NCBI GenBank assembly: GCA_037176725.1
Contig: JAZBRS010000059.1
Location: 7,427,001 to 7,491,000, forward strand
Length of the DNA: 64,000 nt
Direction: 5' to 3'
Source of the DNA: Posidonia oceanica
Lineage: Eukaryota; Streptophyta; Magnoliopsida; Alismatales; Posidoniaceae
A program made the translations under genes and the position numbers. Of this stretch, positions 23,705 through 35,959 are shown piece after piece. Each line of letters opens with the position of its first letter. The first letter of the stretch is position 1. The notes below the pieces were generated by a model that ran no database searches, was not told the origin of the DNA, and worked only from the letters and a program-made list of their open reading frames with translations.

Positions 23705-24609
23705 TTCTTCAAGGCAACTTATAGTTGCTGGAACATAATCAAGAAGGTGAGCACCATGGTTGGATACAACAATTAATACCAGCTACTCCAGCCTGTACGA
23801 CCAACCTTGCTGCAAATTTCACAGAAGGTCATAGAAGGAATAAACATCACTTGTGAATAAGCTATGTGATGGAAAATCTCAACAAAATTCTTACTGTCTT
23901 CAGCAGTCATGACCCCTTTCACTATAATTGACATTTTTGTGACCGTCTGCAACCACTTCATGTCCTGTCAATCAAATGAAGATGCAATTTCTTAATGTAC
24001 ATAAGGCTTGCATGTAAATTTCAGAAATAATACATGAGGAAGTTTGACAGTGCCAAAGGAAGAACAAAGAAAGAGAGATAAGTAAAAGTTAGCAACCCAG
24101 GCCCCTATTTCAAACCAAAGCAACATATAAATAGCGAGTTACTGGTGTTACTAGAGGGCACAATTACTCTCAGCTGAGGTCAAAGCATCAAAAGGTCTTG
24201 TGTATAGATACTTATTGGCTAAGTGAAATTCAACGAATAAATAATACTAGTACCAATAAACAAAATAACTCTTGCTCAATGACTCTTATACATTTATGTC
24301 TGATAATAGAACTAGCTAGTCTGTCAGCTGAGCCACAATTACTTCTGTCAGACTCAATACTTGAATTGAAAGTGGGACAATCTCTCTACACACCTTCCAG
24401 CTTAGAGATCTATCAAATTGGCTGGCAACATATGATGCAAGTCCAGAATCATTTGTCTGTCCACAAAACGGATTACAATAAAACATAAGCCTTTAGAATA
24501 ATATCTAGTTGGTTAATTTTTAATGGATGTAGCAATATTCACCTTATCCATCTTGCCGATGTCCAATCCTTCGAAGTTCTTTAGAACCAAATGTGAAGGT
24601 AAAGTAAAT
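23705..24609 (-). pseudogene. Glycolate oxidase (peroxisomal 2-hydroxy-acid oxidase) gene fragment with introns
   Basis: Four consecutive exon pieces can be read on the minus strand: 24543-24609 ([22 protein letters not shown]), 24394-24456 (NDSGLASYVASQFDRSLSWK), 23895-23964 (DMKWLQTVTKMSIIVKGVMT) and 23705-23809 (RLVVQAGVAG, SNHGAHLLDYVPATI). GT-AG introns separate them in matching phase. This is the middle of an FMN-dependent glycolate oxidase, which oxidises glycolate in photorespiration; VKG(V)xTAED and SNHGA are family landmarks. About 100 of roughly 370 residues are covered. A 4-bp insertion after VAGI in the last piece breaks the frame, and no exons for either end are visible. Retained introns exclude a retroposed copy. 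The CACTA end 1.1 kb away suggests DNA-level capture; a decayed local duplicate is the alternative. Confidence 0.8.
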
Positions 24610-25060
24610 CTGAAGATTAACATAGGGAAATCTCAGGTACTCTGTAAGCTAGAAATCTTAAAATAAGACAACTTGGCTAGAAGTGAATGTTGAAAATTCA
24701 AGGTACTGAAATGTAGACCTAACATCAGAGAGAACATTTGATATAGATTCAAATGAAAGAGCTGGAAACACGTCTTTTCTTTACTACATAGTCGACACAA
24801 CATTGTCTAAGATCTAGCTAATTTCCAGAGAATGATTATGTATTGATGCTTTATAAGCTATGGATATGTTAAAAGCATATATCCTGCCACCGGCATAGGC
24901 AACCCGGTTAAAAAAATGACTTGGCAAGAGATTCATCCCCATGGTCCTAACCTCGAAAATGGGTGAGTCTAGGGGAACGACTTGGATAAAAACTACTCTT
25001 GCAGCCCTAGACAACAAGCAAATGCTGCAACTCCTTCTCCTTAGACCCATAGGTCCCAAC
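24610..25060. other. Unassigned sequence between the oxidase fragment and the hAT end
   Basis: No exon of the oxidase gene and no other domain is visible here. A minus-strand open frame (24814-25059) has no family motif. This may be CACTA interior or older intergenic DNA. Confidence 0.4.
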
Positions 25061-25630
25061 TAGGGGTGCACACAGTTTAGTCAAAATCGGTTAATCGAAT
25101 CGAATTGAATCAATTTTTATGGTTCAATTCAATTTAGATTTGCTTAATAGTTCGATTAGGTTCTCAAATTTTGAAACCGTTCTTAGTGATTCGGTTCTTG
25201 GTTCTGGATATGGTTAACTGAATCGAACAGAGAACCGATCCATATATTAATATTATATATATATATATATAAATATTTTACATCTTTACCTTTTATCTAC
25301 CATTGAATTAAATGAGTTTACATTTGCACCAATCATTTTATTCCAAATTATATAAAAACATTTGTCAAAATCCTAACTTCCCAAATCCCAAACACACCAT
25401 AAGGCTTGTCTACGAGTCTTCGTCTGCTGCTCTGTGCTTGGAACAAGCACAAGCAGCAGTGTAGCACTGCAGGAGTGCTGGTGTTGGCAGTTTTCGTCTA
25501 TTACTCGTTGCTCATGTCCATCCGGGTGCCTTTGGGGGAGTGCCGGTGTCGATTATCGGGAGTCTTCATTTGCTGCTACCTCGTGTCCGTTTAGGCACCT
25601 CTACAGGAGTGTCGGTGTCAGGAGTCTTCG
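25061..25630 (+). other. hAT left end and 5' region
   Basis: The first 220 bp carry AT-rich subterminal repeats and a (TA)n run at about 25254-25272. From 25405 a loose tandem repeat with units containing GAGTCTTCGTCTGCTGCT-like sequence is visible; it resumes after the insertion at 43905-43990, which supports one interrupted element. There is no coding sequence. Confidence 0.5.
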
Positions 25631-28600
25631 TGTAACATCCAGGCCTTCTAGAACTAGCAGGTGTGGTTAGCGCGGATTGCTGGTGCGGATTTCTGGCACG
25701 GATTGCTGGCGCGAGGTGCAGTATTCAGAGATCAGGCATTTTTGCAAGGATGACCTTGGAATTTCTGTTGCATATTATTTGGATAAGACTGGGTTTTGGT
25801 AACCAGTAATGTTTTGAGTTTCCATCTATGGGAGTGATGGATTGGTGTTTATTCCTCTCTATCTTAATTTTAGGAGGTCATTTGGGATATTTGTAGTTTA
25901 TTGGGAGGAAGAGGTGGTTTGTGCAATTTTTGCGTGAAAATTTTGAATATAAGAGAGGAAGAAACCGGAAGCTTCTCGAGCATGCAACCACGCGTGCCCT
26001 TCTGGAACTGCATCTCTGGGCGGCTGTCGGGGCGGAGGAAGGATTGGAGCCGGTGGTTGGAGGCATGCATGCAAGGAAGAAGAAAGAAGAAGAGAGAAGA
26101 GGAGGGAAGGAAGGAGTGGCTGTGGGATGAAGCTCTAGCTTCAAGTACGCACTCCTTCTCTGTTTGAGTTAGATTTAATAAGTACGTAGAGATTGAATGG
26201 TGTGGATTAGAATGGTATGTTGATGATGTAGTGATCTGGAGATTTTTAGAGAATTTTAATGAATTATTCAGGAATTTAATAGGGCATATGTTTCTATGCT
26301 TGAGATATGAGCTTCATGGCCTTGTGATTTTATTCGTTGAGATTGGCACGTTAGATTCTTGGGTTTTTAATCTCCTATGATAGATAATACCTCATGCTTA
26401 GATTTTGTAATTTTTCTGGATTTGTGGTGGCCTGTGTGAGGTGTGGTGCAAGTTTTTAGAGCAGAGGTGTTATGGGTTCTCTGTTGGTTTTTCTCCTGTA
26501 TGTGGGTCTGGCAAAGGTGCCAAGTGTGTGTTGTCAGTGAGAGATTCTGGCGACACTAGGAGGCAGATTTCGCTGTGTGCTTCACTGGAGGGCTTTCCAG
26601 GCGCAGCTGGCGCTTGCTGGGCGCTAGTGGGCGCCTTTGGGGCACCCAGATTGTTTGGCTTGGCCTGGCATGGGCCAGGCCAGATCTAGGAGAGCATGCC
26701 TGGATCCTGTAGAGGCTTAAAATCTGTTTTGCTGATATAGGAATATATTGGCACTTTATAAATACATTATGGCAAGATGATAATTAGGCAAAGCATTAGA
26801 GTTGGAATTAAAAGACTAAACAACCTAGAAATGCTAAGGTTTTCCCTAATTGGTCTAGAAGGACATTAGGGAACATGTTAATCTAGGATTAGACCTTGGC
26901 ACCAAGTCTTAGTGTTCTAGGTGTAATTTGTGTAGGTGTTTGGTCTCGAAAATACATTGGGACTTCGGGACTAGTGTTTTGCTTCCGGTTGGTGTCTCTT
27001 GGGTAAATGATATGTCCAGAAGGTGCCATTGTTTCTGTGGTTGTTGTGTTTTGAAATGTGATTTCTAGGCTCAATAGTGGAGTTGTTGAGGCTGTGTTTT
27101 GAGTTGTAATTTCAGCTCGTGATTTTGTGTTGTACTTGGTAGTATGTTTTGAGGTAGTTTGAGTTGTCATTTAAGGATTTTGAAATGGTTTTCGAAAAGA
27201 GTTTTGAAAAGAAAATACATGTGTTTTGGCAAAGGTTTTGGAAAGAGCTTTCCTGTGTTTTCTGTATGTGGCGGACCAAGATACTGGAGGGTCATATCGC
27301 CGGGACCAGGGGATGTGACGACATTCTTGGGTGGTCGGGCACGTCGCCTAGGTTGAGGTCCTAAGACCAAGAGGCTGAGGCAAGTGTTCATCGGATCTTG
27401 GAGGTATGATACTCCTTGATTGTCATCCACGAGGGTGAGGCTGAGGTCCGCGGGTCGAGATACCGATTGGACTTGGAGGTATGACACTTTGCTTGTTCCG
27501 GGTGTTGAAGACTCAGGGTACTGACTGTACATAGTGTATCGTGGCAGCGGACCTAGGGGGTATGAGACCTTTGAGTAGATGGACGTGATACCCTAGTTAG
27601 TACGGGTACCGAGACTGCTTGGTGTAGACTTAGCCTGGGGGTGAGGAGCCTTAGGGGTTTGGAGCACTGAGTTAGGGCGTTGTGATGTACCCTGTGGGTG
27701 TTTGGCCAAAGTGGTGGAATACGTGCCCCATTGCTGGTGGCGTCCTGTTGAGAGACAGGACAGGCTTTCCTGTGTGAGGTTGGCCTTTTGAGGCTTGTAG
27801 GCCAGGCTTTCCTGTGTGGTTAGCCTTTGGAGGCTTACAGGTTCGGGACGGACGCCCCTCCACAGGGTGGTTAGTCTGTGGCAGTGCAGGGACACCGTGG
27901 TCGCGCCTCGGTAGACTGCTTATGGCCAGGTGTCGGTCGCTTGGGCCCGAGTGACGACACAGTTTGTTTGTGTGTGGTTGGTAGTTGCTTGTGGCCGTGC
28001 CTGTGAGGCGTAGGTCTTGCGCTTGTGAGGCGCTTTGGTCTGGCTGAGCAGTGTCTCAGCGTTGGCTTTTGGTTTTAGTGGTTGCTATACTGTGTGTGTG
28101 TTCTAGATGCAATTGAGGGCATTCAGGCACGGTTGGCCATCTAGTCCGCACAGAGAGTGTGTGGGACTAGATTGTGTGGTTTTTGGACTTGAATTGGCGA
28201 GAGTGGCCATTTCAACTGTCCATATGGTTTTGAAAAGTGTATGCATATGGTTTTGAAATGAAAAGAGAAAAGATGATTTTAAAGGCATGTTTTTAGTGGT
28301 CTGCTTTGTGGACAATGATGTATGCCTTATTGTGGCATCCAAGAGAGATGCCTGTGTTTGTTTGCTTGTGGCGTGGTTACGCCTGTTTCCTCGGCATTGC
28401 TTGCCGAGCTGTTTGTGTGCCTTGGTAGGGTGTGTGCTGGGTGACCTATTGAGTGGTCACTCACGTGTGTTTTGTTTCTGTTTTTGGCAGGTGCAGGATA
28501 GGAGCTGGAGTTGCTAGTGTACATAGGAAAGGAATCACACTGCTACACATCAAGGATTCTGGGTAAGTGAATTAATTAAGTTTATTTTATTTCTGCTTTA

Positions 28601-28698
28601 TAGTATTTATGAGAATTTAGTTTTGTTGCTCATGAATGCTAGTATAAAAAAAAATGGTAGCTAGGTTGAGGGGTAACGCTCTAGGGCGGGTCATTATA
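25631..28698 (+). repeat. 5' LTR of the non-coding element (3.07 kb)
   Basis: It starts TGTAACATCC and ends CATTATA, where the partner LTR ends CGTTACA, so the terminus has mutated. It contains GCGC-rich repeats at 26596-26642, a TATA candidate at 26754-26765 and a 42-bp tandem duplication (27761-27802 and 27803-27844). Segments at about 27400-27900 (GGTATGATACTCC, AGCACTGAGTT) also occur, inverted on the plus strand, in the nested element's LTRs. Open frames here are incidental. Confidence 0.8.
26754..26765 (+). promoter_or_regulatory. Candidate TATA box in the 5' LTR of the non-coding element
   Basis: CTTTATAAATAC lies about 1.1 kb into the LTR. It falls in the segment (about 26284-27805) that is missing from the 3' LTR. 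Confidence 0.4.
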
Positions 28699-28701
28699 AA
28701 G

Positions 28702-28713
28702 TGGTATCAGAGC
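28702..28713 (+). other. Primer-binding site, initiator tRNA-Met type
   Basis: TGGTATCAGAGC starts three bases after the 5' LTR end. It is the complement of the 3' end of initiator tRNA-Met, used by many plant Copia and chromovirus elements. Confidence 0.85.
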
Positions 28714-29326
28714 ACTAGGTTACCTAGGAGCACTAACCTAGGGATGTATGGTCAGGTGACTCCGTAGAACTACATTTCATGCATTCTTGCACCTTTATTT
28801 TTCTCAATTTTCTTGTTTGCGGTGTTGAGGTGTGCCTTCGTCTCCGGCTCCAGCATCGATGAGGACAATTCGTGAAGTACCACATGAAATAGGGAGTGAT
28901 GGTCTGCTCGTTTGTGGAAGTAGACACCGACTCCTCTTTGGAAGGTATCCAGTGGTTGGACCTTGAGATCACCATATGGTTAGAGTTGTTTTATGGGAGC
29001 TGTTGGGAGCGCAAGGCAGCGTTCGCTCGAGTGGAGTGGTTCGCTTTAACTCTCCAACTCCGTGGTGCGTGGTGTTTGGTGCTGTCCACTTGTTGGTGTG
29101 GATTAAGCACCGTGTGGCCCTAAGGTGTGATGCCAGTTGTTCTCTGGGCAAGACTCAGTGCTGGAATGCAGGGTAGGAGACCCTAATGTGTTTGTGGCCA
29201 AATGAGTAGTGTTGCCTGGAGGTGTGCACGTCTCTTGATGCTTCTGGATCGTGGGGTGCGGTGCTTTGATTCCTTTAAGGGGGTTAGGCACCTCACGATA
29301 GCCGACCAGAGGGCATGTTTGCTTGG
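28714..29326 (+). other. Left interior of the non-coding element
   Basis: About 610 bp lie between the primer site and the nested insertion. Several overlapping open frames exist, but none shows Gag motifs. A GGGGGTTAGG segment at about 29279 resembles the polypurine tract region near 42363. Confidence 0.5.
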
Positions 29327-29331
29327 CCACC
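29327..29331. other. Target-site duplication, left copy (CCACC)
   Basis: CCACC immediately precedes the nested element and recurs exactly at 40327-40331 immediately after it. Confidence 0.9.
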
Positions 29332-30699
29332 TGTGGCGACCCCGATCGCAACAGTACAAAAACCAAGCTCGGCAAAAAATTTAAAACATAATTAACTATT
29401 ACATTAACTACTGGGCTAAACAATAATATCTGTGCAAGGAACCTATAGTGGACAGCTACATGACTCCCACTATATGCACTATCAACTTGAACCAGCTAGA
29501 CATCTACACCTGCAACTGAAAACCCGACAGAGCATACGTGAGTGACTAGAAATCGTCACCTAGCACACACCTTGCAAAACCACGAGAGAAACCGACACAA
29601 AAATCAGAATACGGCACAAATCGGTCAAGCCCCAAATCTGGGTCCACAATAATCATTATAATCAATAAAACGCCTTCCTCAAAGCCAATATGCAAAAATC
29701 GGGAAAGATAGGTGTTTAAAAATCATCTTCACAAACCACGGCCCACTGGCCCAAAACCTTATCACAACTCAAAAATCCCCAACCTCTCAAGCTAGGAGAA
29801 CAACTCGGTCCACTGGCCAAAACAAGGAGGAAATACCTCGTAAACAAATTCTCAATTACTAACAACGGCCCATCGGCCCCAGAACTCAAACCAAAACCAA
29901 GCGCCGTAAATAGGCAGAAGGTACTAGGCCCAATATGGCCCAAAACTCGATAAAATCCACACTAAGCCCAAAATCAGGCAAAGCTCTAGGCCTAATACGG
30001 ACAGCAACAACCAAACACAGCCCCACGGGCACAAAACCACAACTGGTCGTGTTGCCTGACGCCAAGAAAATGACCTGGCCTCAAGCAGTAGCCAGGGACT
30101 CACCCCTGCAACTCACTACACTGCCATGAACACCCGTCCTGTGGAGGAGCGTGTCCGTCCCGGCATCTCACACCAGAGATGCCTCGAAAAGAGATCTCCA
30201 CCTGGGAAAGCTACTCACCCCCAACTGGGCGAGCTGTCCATAATCAGGACAAACCACAGGGCATGCCCAAATACGGCAGCCTCAACTCAGTGCTCTAAAC
30301 CACTAGAAGCTCCTCATCCCTAGGCTTAGCCAGCACCCAAAACAAGGTGAGTCCCTGTGCCCGTAGCGACTAGGGTATCACACCCAGCTACGTAGGAGTA
30401 TCATACCTCCCGAGTCCGCTACTACGATACCGCTAGGTACGGCCGACACCCTGACCCCCAAGACCTCAACTCAGGCAAAGTATGCGACACACCAGGAATG
30501 CCGTCGCATCCTCGGGTCCAGCCAACACAACTCCCAGGTTTCGGCTATAGAAAACCCTTGAAAAAATCATTTGCAAACAGTCCATGTTTTTTTCAGAAAA
30601 CCCCTTTGAAAACATTTATTAAATTCATGGGCTAAAGCACAATATGCCCAAAAACAAACATTATTAACATCATAAGAAAACAGGCTTGGGAGACAACCT

Positions 30700-30975
30700 A
30701 GACCAAAATCGGCAGACCGAAAATCCAATCGGTCGATCGAAAATCCCTAATTCGGTCGACCAAAAAGGACCGATCGACTGATCGAGCCCAGAAAACGGGA
30801 GACCGAAATCCCATCGGTCTACCGAAAAACCCTGATTCGGTCGACCAAAAAGGACCGGTCGATCGATCGAGCCCAGAAAACGGCAGACCAAATGATTTCG
30901 GTCGACCGAATTCAGGTTCAGGGGCACAGAAAGGAAGGACGTTCGGCATACCGATTAATTTCGGTGTGCCGAAAC
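30700..30975 (-). repeat. TCGGTCTACCGA-type palindrome cluster, 3' LTR
   Basis: An exact TCGGTCTACCGA lies at 30814-30825. It is surrounded by variants with TCGGTCGACC, CGGTCGATCGA and TTCGGCATACCGA, and by CCTGATTCGGT spacers. The same cluster is in the other LTR (38575-38830). The motif and spacer resemble those of the Copia element at 9771-10165. Confidence 0.85.
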
Positions 30976-31617
30976 AGAGCATGGCTGAAAACTCATAAAA
31001 CCCACTTAAATCCCAAAACACCTGCATAAAACTTTAAATCTAGCATGCCATATACCGAAACCACCAGAATTCAATAAGGAATGCAACCATACACGCATTA
31101 TGGCATTCTGAAGCATACAATTCACCAAAACATCGGAAAATCCACATTCAAGCCATTTACGCTCAAAAATCCCAAACACTTGCAATTCCACACCAAACCG
31201 AGCATGTAATATATGAAAATGAGCATATCCGCTCAAGCAACACAATCACACCACATTCACCTCAATTCGAGGCGTAAAACACCGAAAATCACCGAAAAAC
31301 GACAATTTAGGCATTTTAACTACTCGGGCCATAAATCCGGCCAAAAACCACATAAAATCCCAAAAAATGCCAAACCACCTTCATAGCATTCAAAACATGG
31401 CAAGAGACGCATGCATATCATTTTTCAAGCATTTGAGCAACTACGGGTGAGGCGTATACCTTGGGATAGAGGGACGGCCATTGTCCTCCGGCGAACCACG
31501 CGCGACTCCAGCAATCTGCTGTCGCATCGAGCTCCACACGCCGCTCTCGGTCCTGCCACTCCATCGGGTCGAAGACCTGAGCTCACCGCCGGCTGCCACC
31601 ACGCACCGACCACCACC

Positions 31618-31905
31618 AACAGAGGAGGAGGAAGAAGAAGGGGAGGAAGGGGAAGGAAGGAGGAGAGGGAGGAGGAGGAGGCTTGCGCCGGCCCGGGGAG
31701 GCTAGGGCACGGACGCGGGAGGAGGAGATGCGGGAGGGGAGGAGAAAGGGGATGAGCGGGTGGGAGAGAGGGAGATGGCACGAGTGAGGGAGAGAGGATG
31801 GGTGTGGGAGAGAGAGGGAAGTGGGTGGAGAGAAAAGAGAGAAAAGAGAGAGGGAGAGAGGGAGGGAGAGAGAGAGAGAGAGAGGGAGAGATGGGAGTGA
31901 GTTGA
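31618..31905 (+). repeat. Long purine (GA-rich) tract, 3' LTR
   Basis: Nearly 290 bp of the plus strand are G and A, as GAGGAGGAAGAAG-type and GAGAGGGAGAGAG-type runs. The counterpart is at 39490-39795. On the element's own strand it is a pyrimidine tract. Confidence 0.85.
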
Positions 31906-32455
31906 GAGACTAAACGGAGAGGTGGAGAAGATGCAGAGGAAGAACGAAACGTGTGCGCGTTGCAGGAGAACGACGCAAGCCATGCAGATATATGCTGAGG
32001 CTCTGCACTGCTGAATCACGAGACACCACTTTCCCCCGCAAGGCGTGGATCTCGCGCTCTCACCAACCGGCACAGCCACGTGAGCCAGTGGCGGCAACGC
32101 ACCGAACACACACATAGTGCCATGCGGGCCCATGCACAGTAATATGCTGGGTAAATTACATGACACCCCCCAAGGAACAGAGAAATTACAGGAAGGGGGA
32201 AGATAGGGACCAACGAGCAAAAAGAGAGAAAGCCAGGGACCAGACTACAATCTGTCCCACCAACCACCACAAGTGGGGCCCACAGCAAACCAAAGGTAGA
32301 GCCCACGAACAACCACAAGTGGGGCTCGCAACAAAACACAGGCGGGACCCACACTAACCACAGGTGGGGCCCATAAGGCCAGTAACACCCGTTTACCGCT
32401 AAGGAATTCATTATAAATGTATAATTATAAGGAAAATGAATTCCCGTGCGTTACA

Positions 32456-33852
32456 TCATAAACACAATTTTGCCCTCAAAATCAATGGTAGGCGAGAAGG
32501 TGCGGGTACCGAGCAAGGATGTCATCCTCACGCTCCTAAGTGGCCTCTTCTGCTCCATGATGCTGCCATCTCACGAGAACCAGTGGAATCACCTTGTTCC
32601 GCAACACCTGTTCTCTACGATCAACAATCTGGACAGCCTTCTCAACATAAGAGAGATCTTCCTGGAGCACCTCTGGCTGCACAGGGATCACCTATGAAAC
32701 ATTAGCCAGACACTTCCTCAGCATGGCGATGTGGAATACACTGTGCACTGCCGACAACTCTGGTGGTAGGGCCAATCTATAAGCTACTTAACCAACCCTC
32801 TGCGTGATCTGGTACGGGCCAATCTAGCGAGGACTCAACTTCCCACGCTTGCCAAATCTCATCACGCCTTTGGTTGGTGAAAGCTTCAAGAACACCAAGT
32901 CTCCCACCCGGAACTCCAGCGGTCTCCGCCTCTGGTCAGCATAACTCTTCTGCCGACTCTGTGCAGTCACAAGCCTTCTGCGGATCAAGTCCACCTTGTC
33001 AGTGTACTGCTGTACAATCTCAGGACCAAGTAGCTACCGCTCTCCTACCTCGCTCCAGCAAACTAGGGATCTGCAGGGCCTACCATACAGAGCCTCGTTT
33101 GGTGCCATCCCGATGCTAGAGTGGTAGCTGTTGTTGTATGCAAACTCAACCAACGGTAGGTGGTCCTCCCAACTTCCTTGCAAGTCCAGGGCACAAGCTC
33201 TCAGCATATCCTCCAGAGTCTGAATAGTCCTCTCTGTCTGACCGTCCGTCTGAGGGTGGAATGCTGTACTGAAATTGAGTACTGTGCCAAAAGCTTCTTG
33301 CAGAGTCCTCTAGAACCTTGAGGTAAACCGCATGTCTCTGTCAGACACTATGGATACAGGAACACCGTGCAGTCGAACAATCTCCGATAGGTACAGTTCT
33401 GCCAACTACCGTAAAGGAAGATTCACCCGAATACTAAGAAAATGAGCTGACTTGGTTAGCCGATCAACGATCACCGACATGGTGTTGTTCTTCCTCATGG
33501 TACGCGGCAACCTAGTCACAAAATCCATAGAGATGTGTTCCCATTTCCATTCCGGTATGTCCAACGGCTGTAGAGTTCCACCAGGTCTCTGATGCTCTGC
33601 CTTGACTAGCTGGTAGGTTGCACACCTTGCCACATAGTCAGCAACTTCTCTCATCATGCCAGGCCACCAAAAGTTCCGCTTCAGATCCCGGTACATCTTC
33701 GTGGATCCTAGATGGACGGTGTACTTGGATCGATGGGCTTCATCCAGTAGCCTCCACCTGGCTTTCTCATACTGGGGCACATACAGGCGCTGATCAAACC
33801 TCAATTCCCCATGTATGCCAAGAGAGAAATCAAGTGCATCCCCAGCACGCAT
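32456..33852 (-). pseudogene. Integrase with chromodomain-like tail, Tekay-type pol
   Basis: The open part (33406-33852) holds the zinc-binding region end (WWPGMMREVADYV) and the first catalytic aspartate (WEHISMDFVTRLPR). Downstream, in the same frame but through stops, follow [12 protein letters not shown] (second aspartate), [15 protein letters not shown] (glutamate), the [20 protein letters not shown] stretch and the GDLVFLKLSP domain. The end (EEATWEREDDIL) resembles the chromodomain tail of chromoviruses, thought to guide insertion into heterochromatin. Stops near 33408, 33312, 33034, 32830, 32785 and 32705 break it; most are TAG. The frame would end inside the LTR start. Confidence 0.85.
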
Positions 33853-33885
33853 CTTTTCAACAGTCGCCTGAAAGAAGGGGTCCAG

Positions 33886-35580
33886 CTACTGACAAGCAAT
33901 AATGAACTCCATTAGCTTGGGATGAACAGACAAGCTCGCCATGTAGGCACCGCCTGCTCCCTGATGTAGTCTCTTGAGTCCACAGTCAGCTAGATCCTCC
34001 AGCATGGTCCATTCCTTGACCATCAGACTTGCCACGACGTGCGTACGCCGACTCAGAGCATCGGCGACCACGTTGGCCTTCCCAGGGTGGTAGGACAAAC
34101 TGAAATCATAGTCCTTGAGGTATTCCACCCACCTCCGCTGCCGCATGTTGAGGTCCCTTTGAGTAAATATATACTTCAGACTCTTGTGATCCGTGTAGAC
34201 CTCGAACTGTTCCCCATACAGGTAGTGTCGCCAAAGCTTCAGCGCGAGCACCACGACAGCCATCTCTAGATCATGGGTAGGGTAGTTCTTCTCGTGGTCC
34301 TTCAGTTGACGGGAGGCATAAGCCACAACATTGCCATGCTGCATTAGAACACTAGCCAAACCAACACCACTAGCATCACTATAAACAGTGAAGCCACCAC
34401 TACTAGAAGGCAAGGTCAGAACAGGAGCAGAAGTCAGACGAGCCTTCAACTCATTGAAACTCACCTCACAGTCTTGGTCCCAAATGAACGGAACCCCTTG
34501 CTTGGTGAGAGCTGTTTGGGATGAAGTAATAGAAGAGAAATCCCTAATAAACCTCCTGTAGTAACCTGCCAATCCCAGGAAACTCCTGATCTCAGTCACG
34601 GTCTTGGGCCTCTGCCAATTGCTAACTGCCTCAACCTTGGCAGGATCAACCCTAATGCCGTCTCCATAGATAAGGTGGCCGAGGAACATGACTTCACTCA
34701 ACCAGAACTCGCACTTGGAGAACTTGGTGTACAACTGGTACTGCCTCAGAACATCCAACACCGCCTTCAGAAGTTGGGCATGAGCTTCCTCATCTGAAGA
34801 GTAGACCAAGATGTCATCTACAAAGACCACCACAAACTGGTCCAAGTAAGGCCTGAAGATCTGGTTCATCAACTCCATGAATGCGGCAGGGGCATTGGTT
34901 AAGCCGAAGGGCATAACCGTAAACTCATAGTGGCCATACCACGTCCGGAAAGCAGTCTTCTGAATGTCTAAATCATGGATACTCAATTGGTGCTATCCCG
35001 ACCTCAGATCTATCTTCGAGAAGACGGAAGCAGACTGCAACTGGTCAAACAGGTCTTCAATGTGGGGCAAGGGATAGTTGTTCTTCACTGTAAACTGGTT
35101 CAACATCCGATAGCCTATACACAATCGGAGTGAACCATCCTTCTTACGAACGAACTAGACAGGCACTCCCCACGAAGATACACTTGGCCTGATGAACCCC
35201 TTGTCCAGCAACTCCTGTAGCTGGGCCTTGAGCTCTCGCAATTCAGCTGGTGCCATCCAATAAGGATTCTTCGCAACAACACCACTCCCCGGGGTCAGCT
35301 CAATAAAGAACTCTACTTCCCTGTGAGGTGGCATGCCAGGTAGATCGTCAGGGCAAACATCGGGATATTCACACACAACAGATATGTTGTGAACACCTGA
35401 CTCTGGAGGAGTAGAGGTAACCACACTAGCAAGGTACCCTACACATCCCTTAGTCAAAGACTTGTAAGCCTTCATAGCAGAAATCACAAGCTTAGGCTCA
35501 CCTTGGCGTGCACCTTGCAAAAAGAAGGAACCAGCATCAGCAGCTCCAAAGAAAATCCTCCTACGAGCACAGTCGATCAA
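33886..35580 (-). pseudogene. Reverse transcriptase and RNase H, Tekay-type pol
   Basis: The upstream part (35155-35580) carries the protease-RT linker and the RT start (ELKAQLQELLDKGFIRPSVS). After stops near 35155 and 34990 the frame stays open (33886-34986): [30 protein letters not shown], the catalytic FVDDILVYS box and [14 protein letters not shown]. Then comes RNase H, with [41 protein letters not shown] and [11 protein letters not shown]. Both catalytic aspartates of RT and the acidic residues of RNase H are present. Stops replace residues in the fingers region, so no full enzyme can be made. Confidence 0.9.
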
Positions 35581-35663
35581 AGCAAATGTTGGCTCAGCCA
35601 GTCCATGCCCAAGATGACATCATACTCATTCATGCCCTTGAGGATGAAAGTGGCATCAAACTC

Positions 35664-35936
35664 TCAGCCATTCAGCTCCAGATCGACAGAAGGCAGATAT
35701 CTCCACGCCAAACTGTGCTCACCCAGCGGCATTACGACGTCCAAGTGGAAAGCTAACTTGGCTAGTACATCATCCAGCTCCACCGTAAATGACTCGGAGA
35801 CAAAAGAGAACGTGCTCCCTGAGTCAAACAGAACTTTAGCCATTCGGCCCGCCACAAGATAGGAACCTAAGGCCAAAGCACAACCAACAGCATCCCCAAT
35901 AAAACAACAAGATTCATAATATAGGGGAGAAAGCAA
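35664..35936 (-). pseudogene. Aspartic protease, Tekay-type
   Basis: The active-site region reads VLFDSGSTFSFVS, the D-S-G form usual in chromoviruses. It is followed by LDVVMPLGEHSL and the conserved hydrophobic second half. It lies between the Gag zinc knuckle (about 36100) and the RT linker. A stop at about 35662 separates it from the downstream frame. Confidence 0.8.
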
Positions 35937-35959
35937 CAGTTACAACAAGGGGGTACCCC

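Larger units (their letters stand above)
29332..32455 (-). repeat. 3' LTR of the Tekay-type element
   Basis: On the plus strand it starts TGTGGCGACC and ends GTTACA. It matches 37197-40326 along its length with scattered substitutions and small indels. It contains a palindrome cluster (30700-30975) and a long purine tract (31618-31905). Open frames in the purine tract are compositional artefacts. Confidence 0.95.

Noticed and set aside
24814..25059. Minus-strand frame of 81 codons as a possible small gene
   Set aside because: No recognisable domain, no oxidase similarity, and it ends at the hAT border.
26441..28517. Several 65-120-codon frames in the 5' LTR of the non-coding element
   Set aside because: No family motif, no shared frame between the two LTRs, and Trp/Cys/Val-rich composition from GT-rich DNA.
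31411..31781. Overlapping open frames on both strands, Pro/Ser/Leu-rich or Glu/Arg/Gly-rich
   Set aside because: They lie in the purine tract of an LTR; the composition alone keeps frames open. The same frames recur in the other LTR copy at 39258-39674 with shifts.
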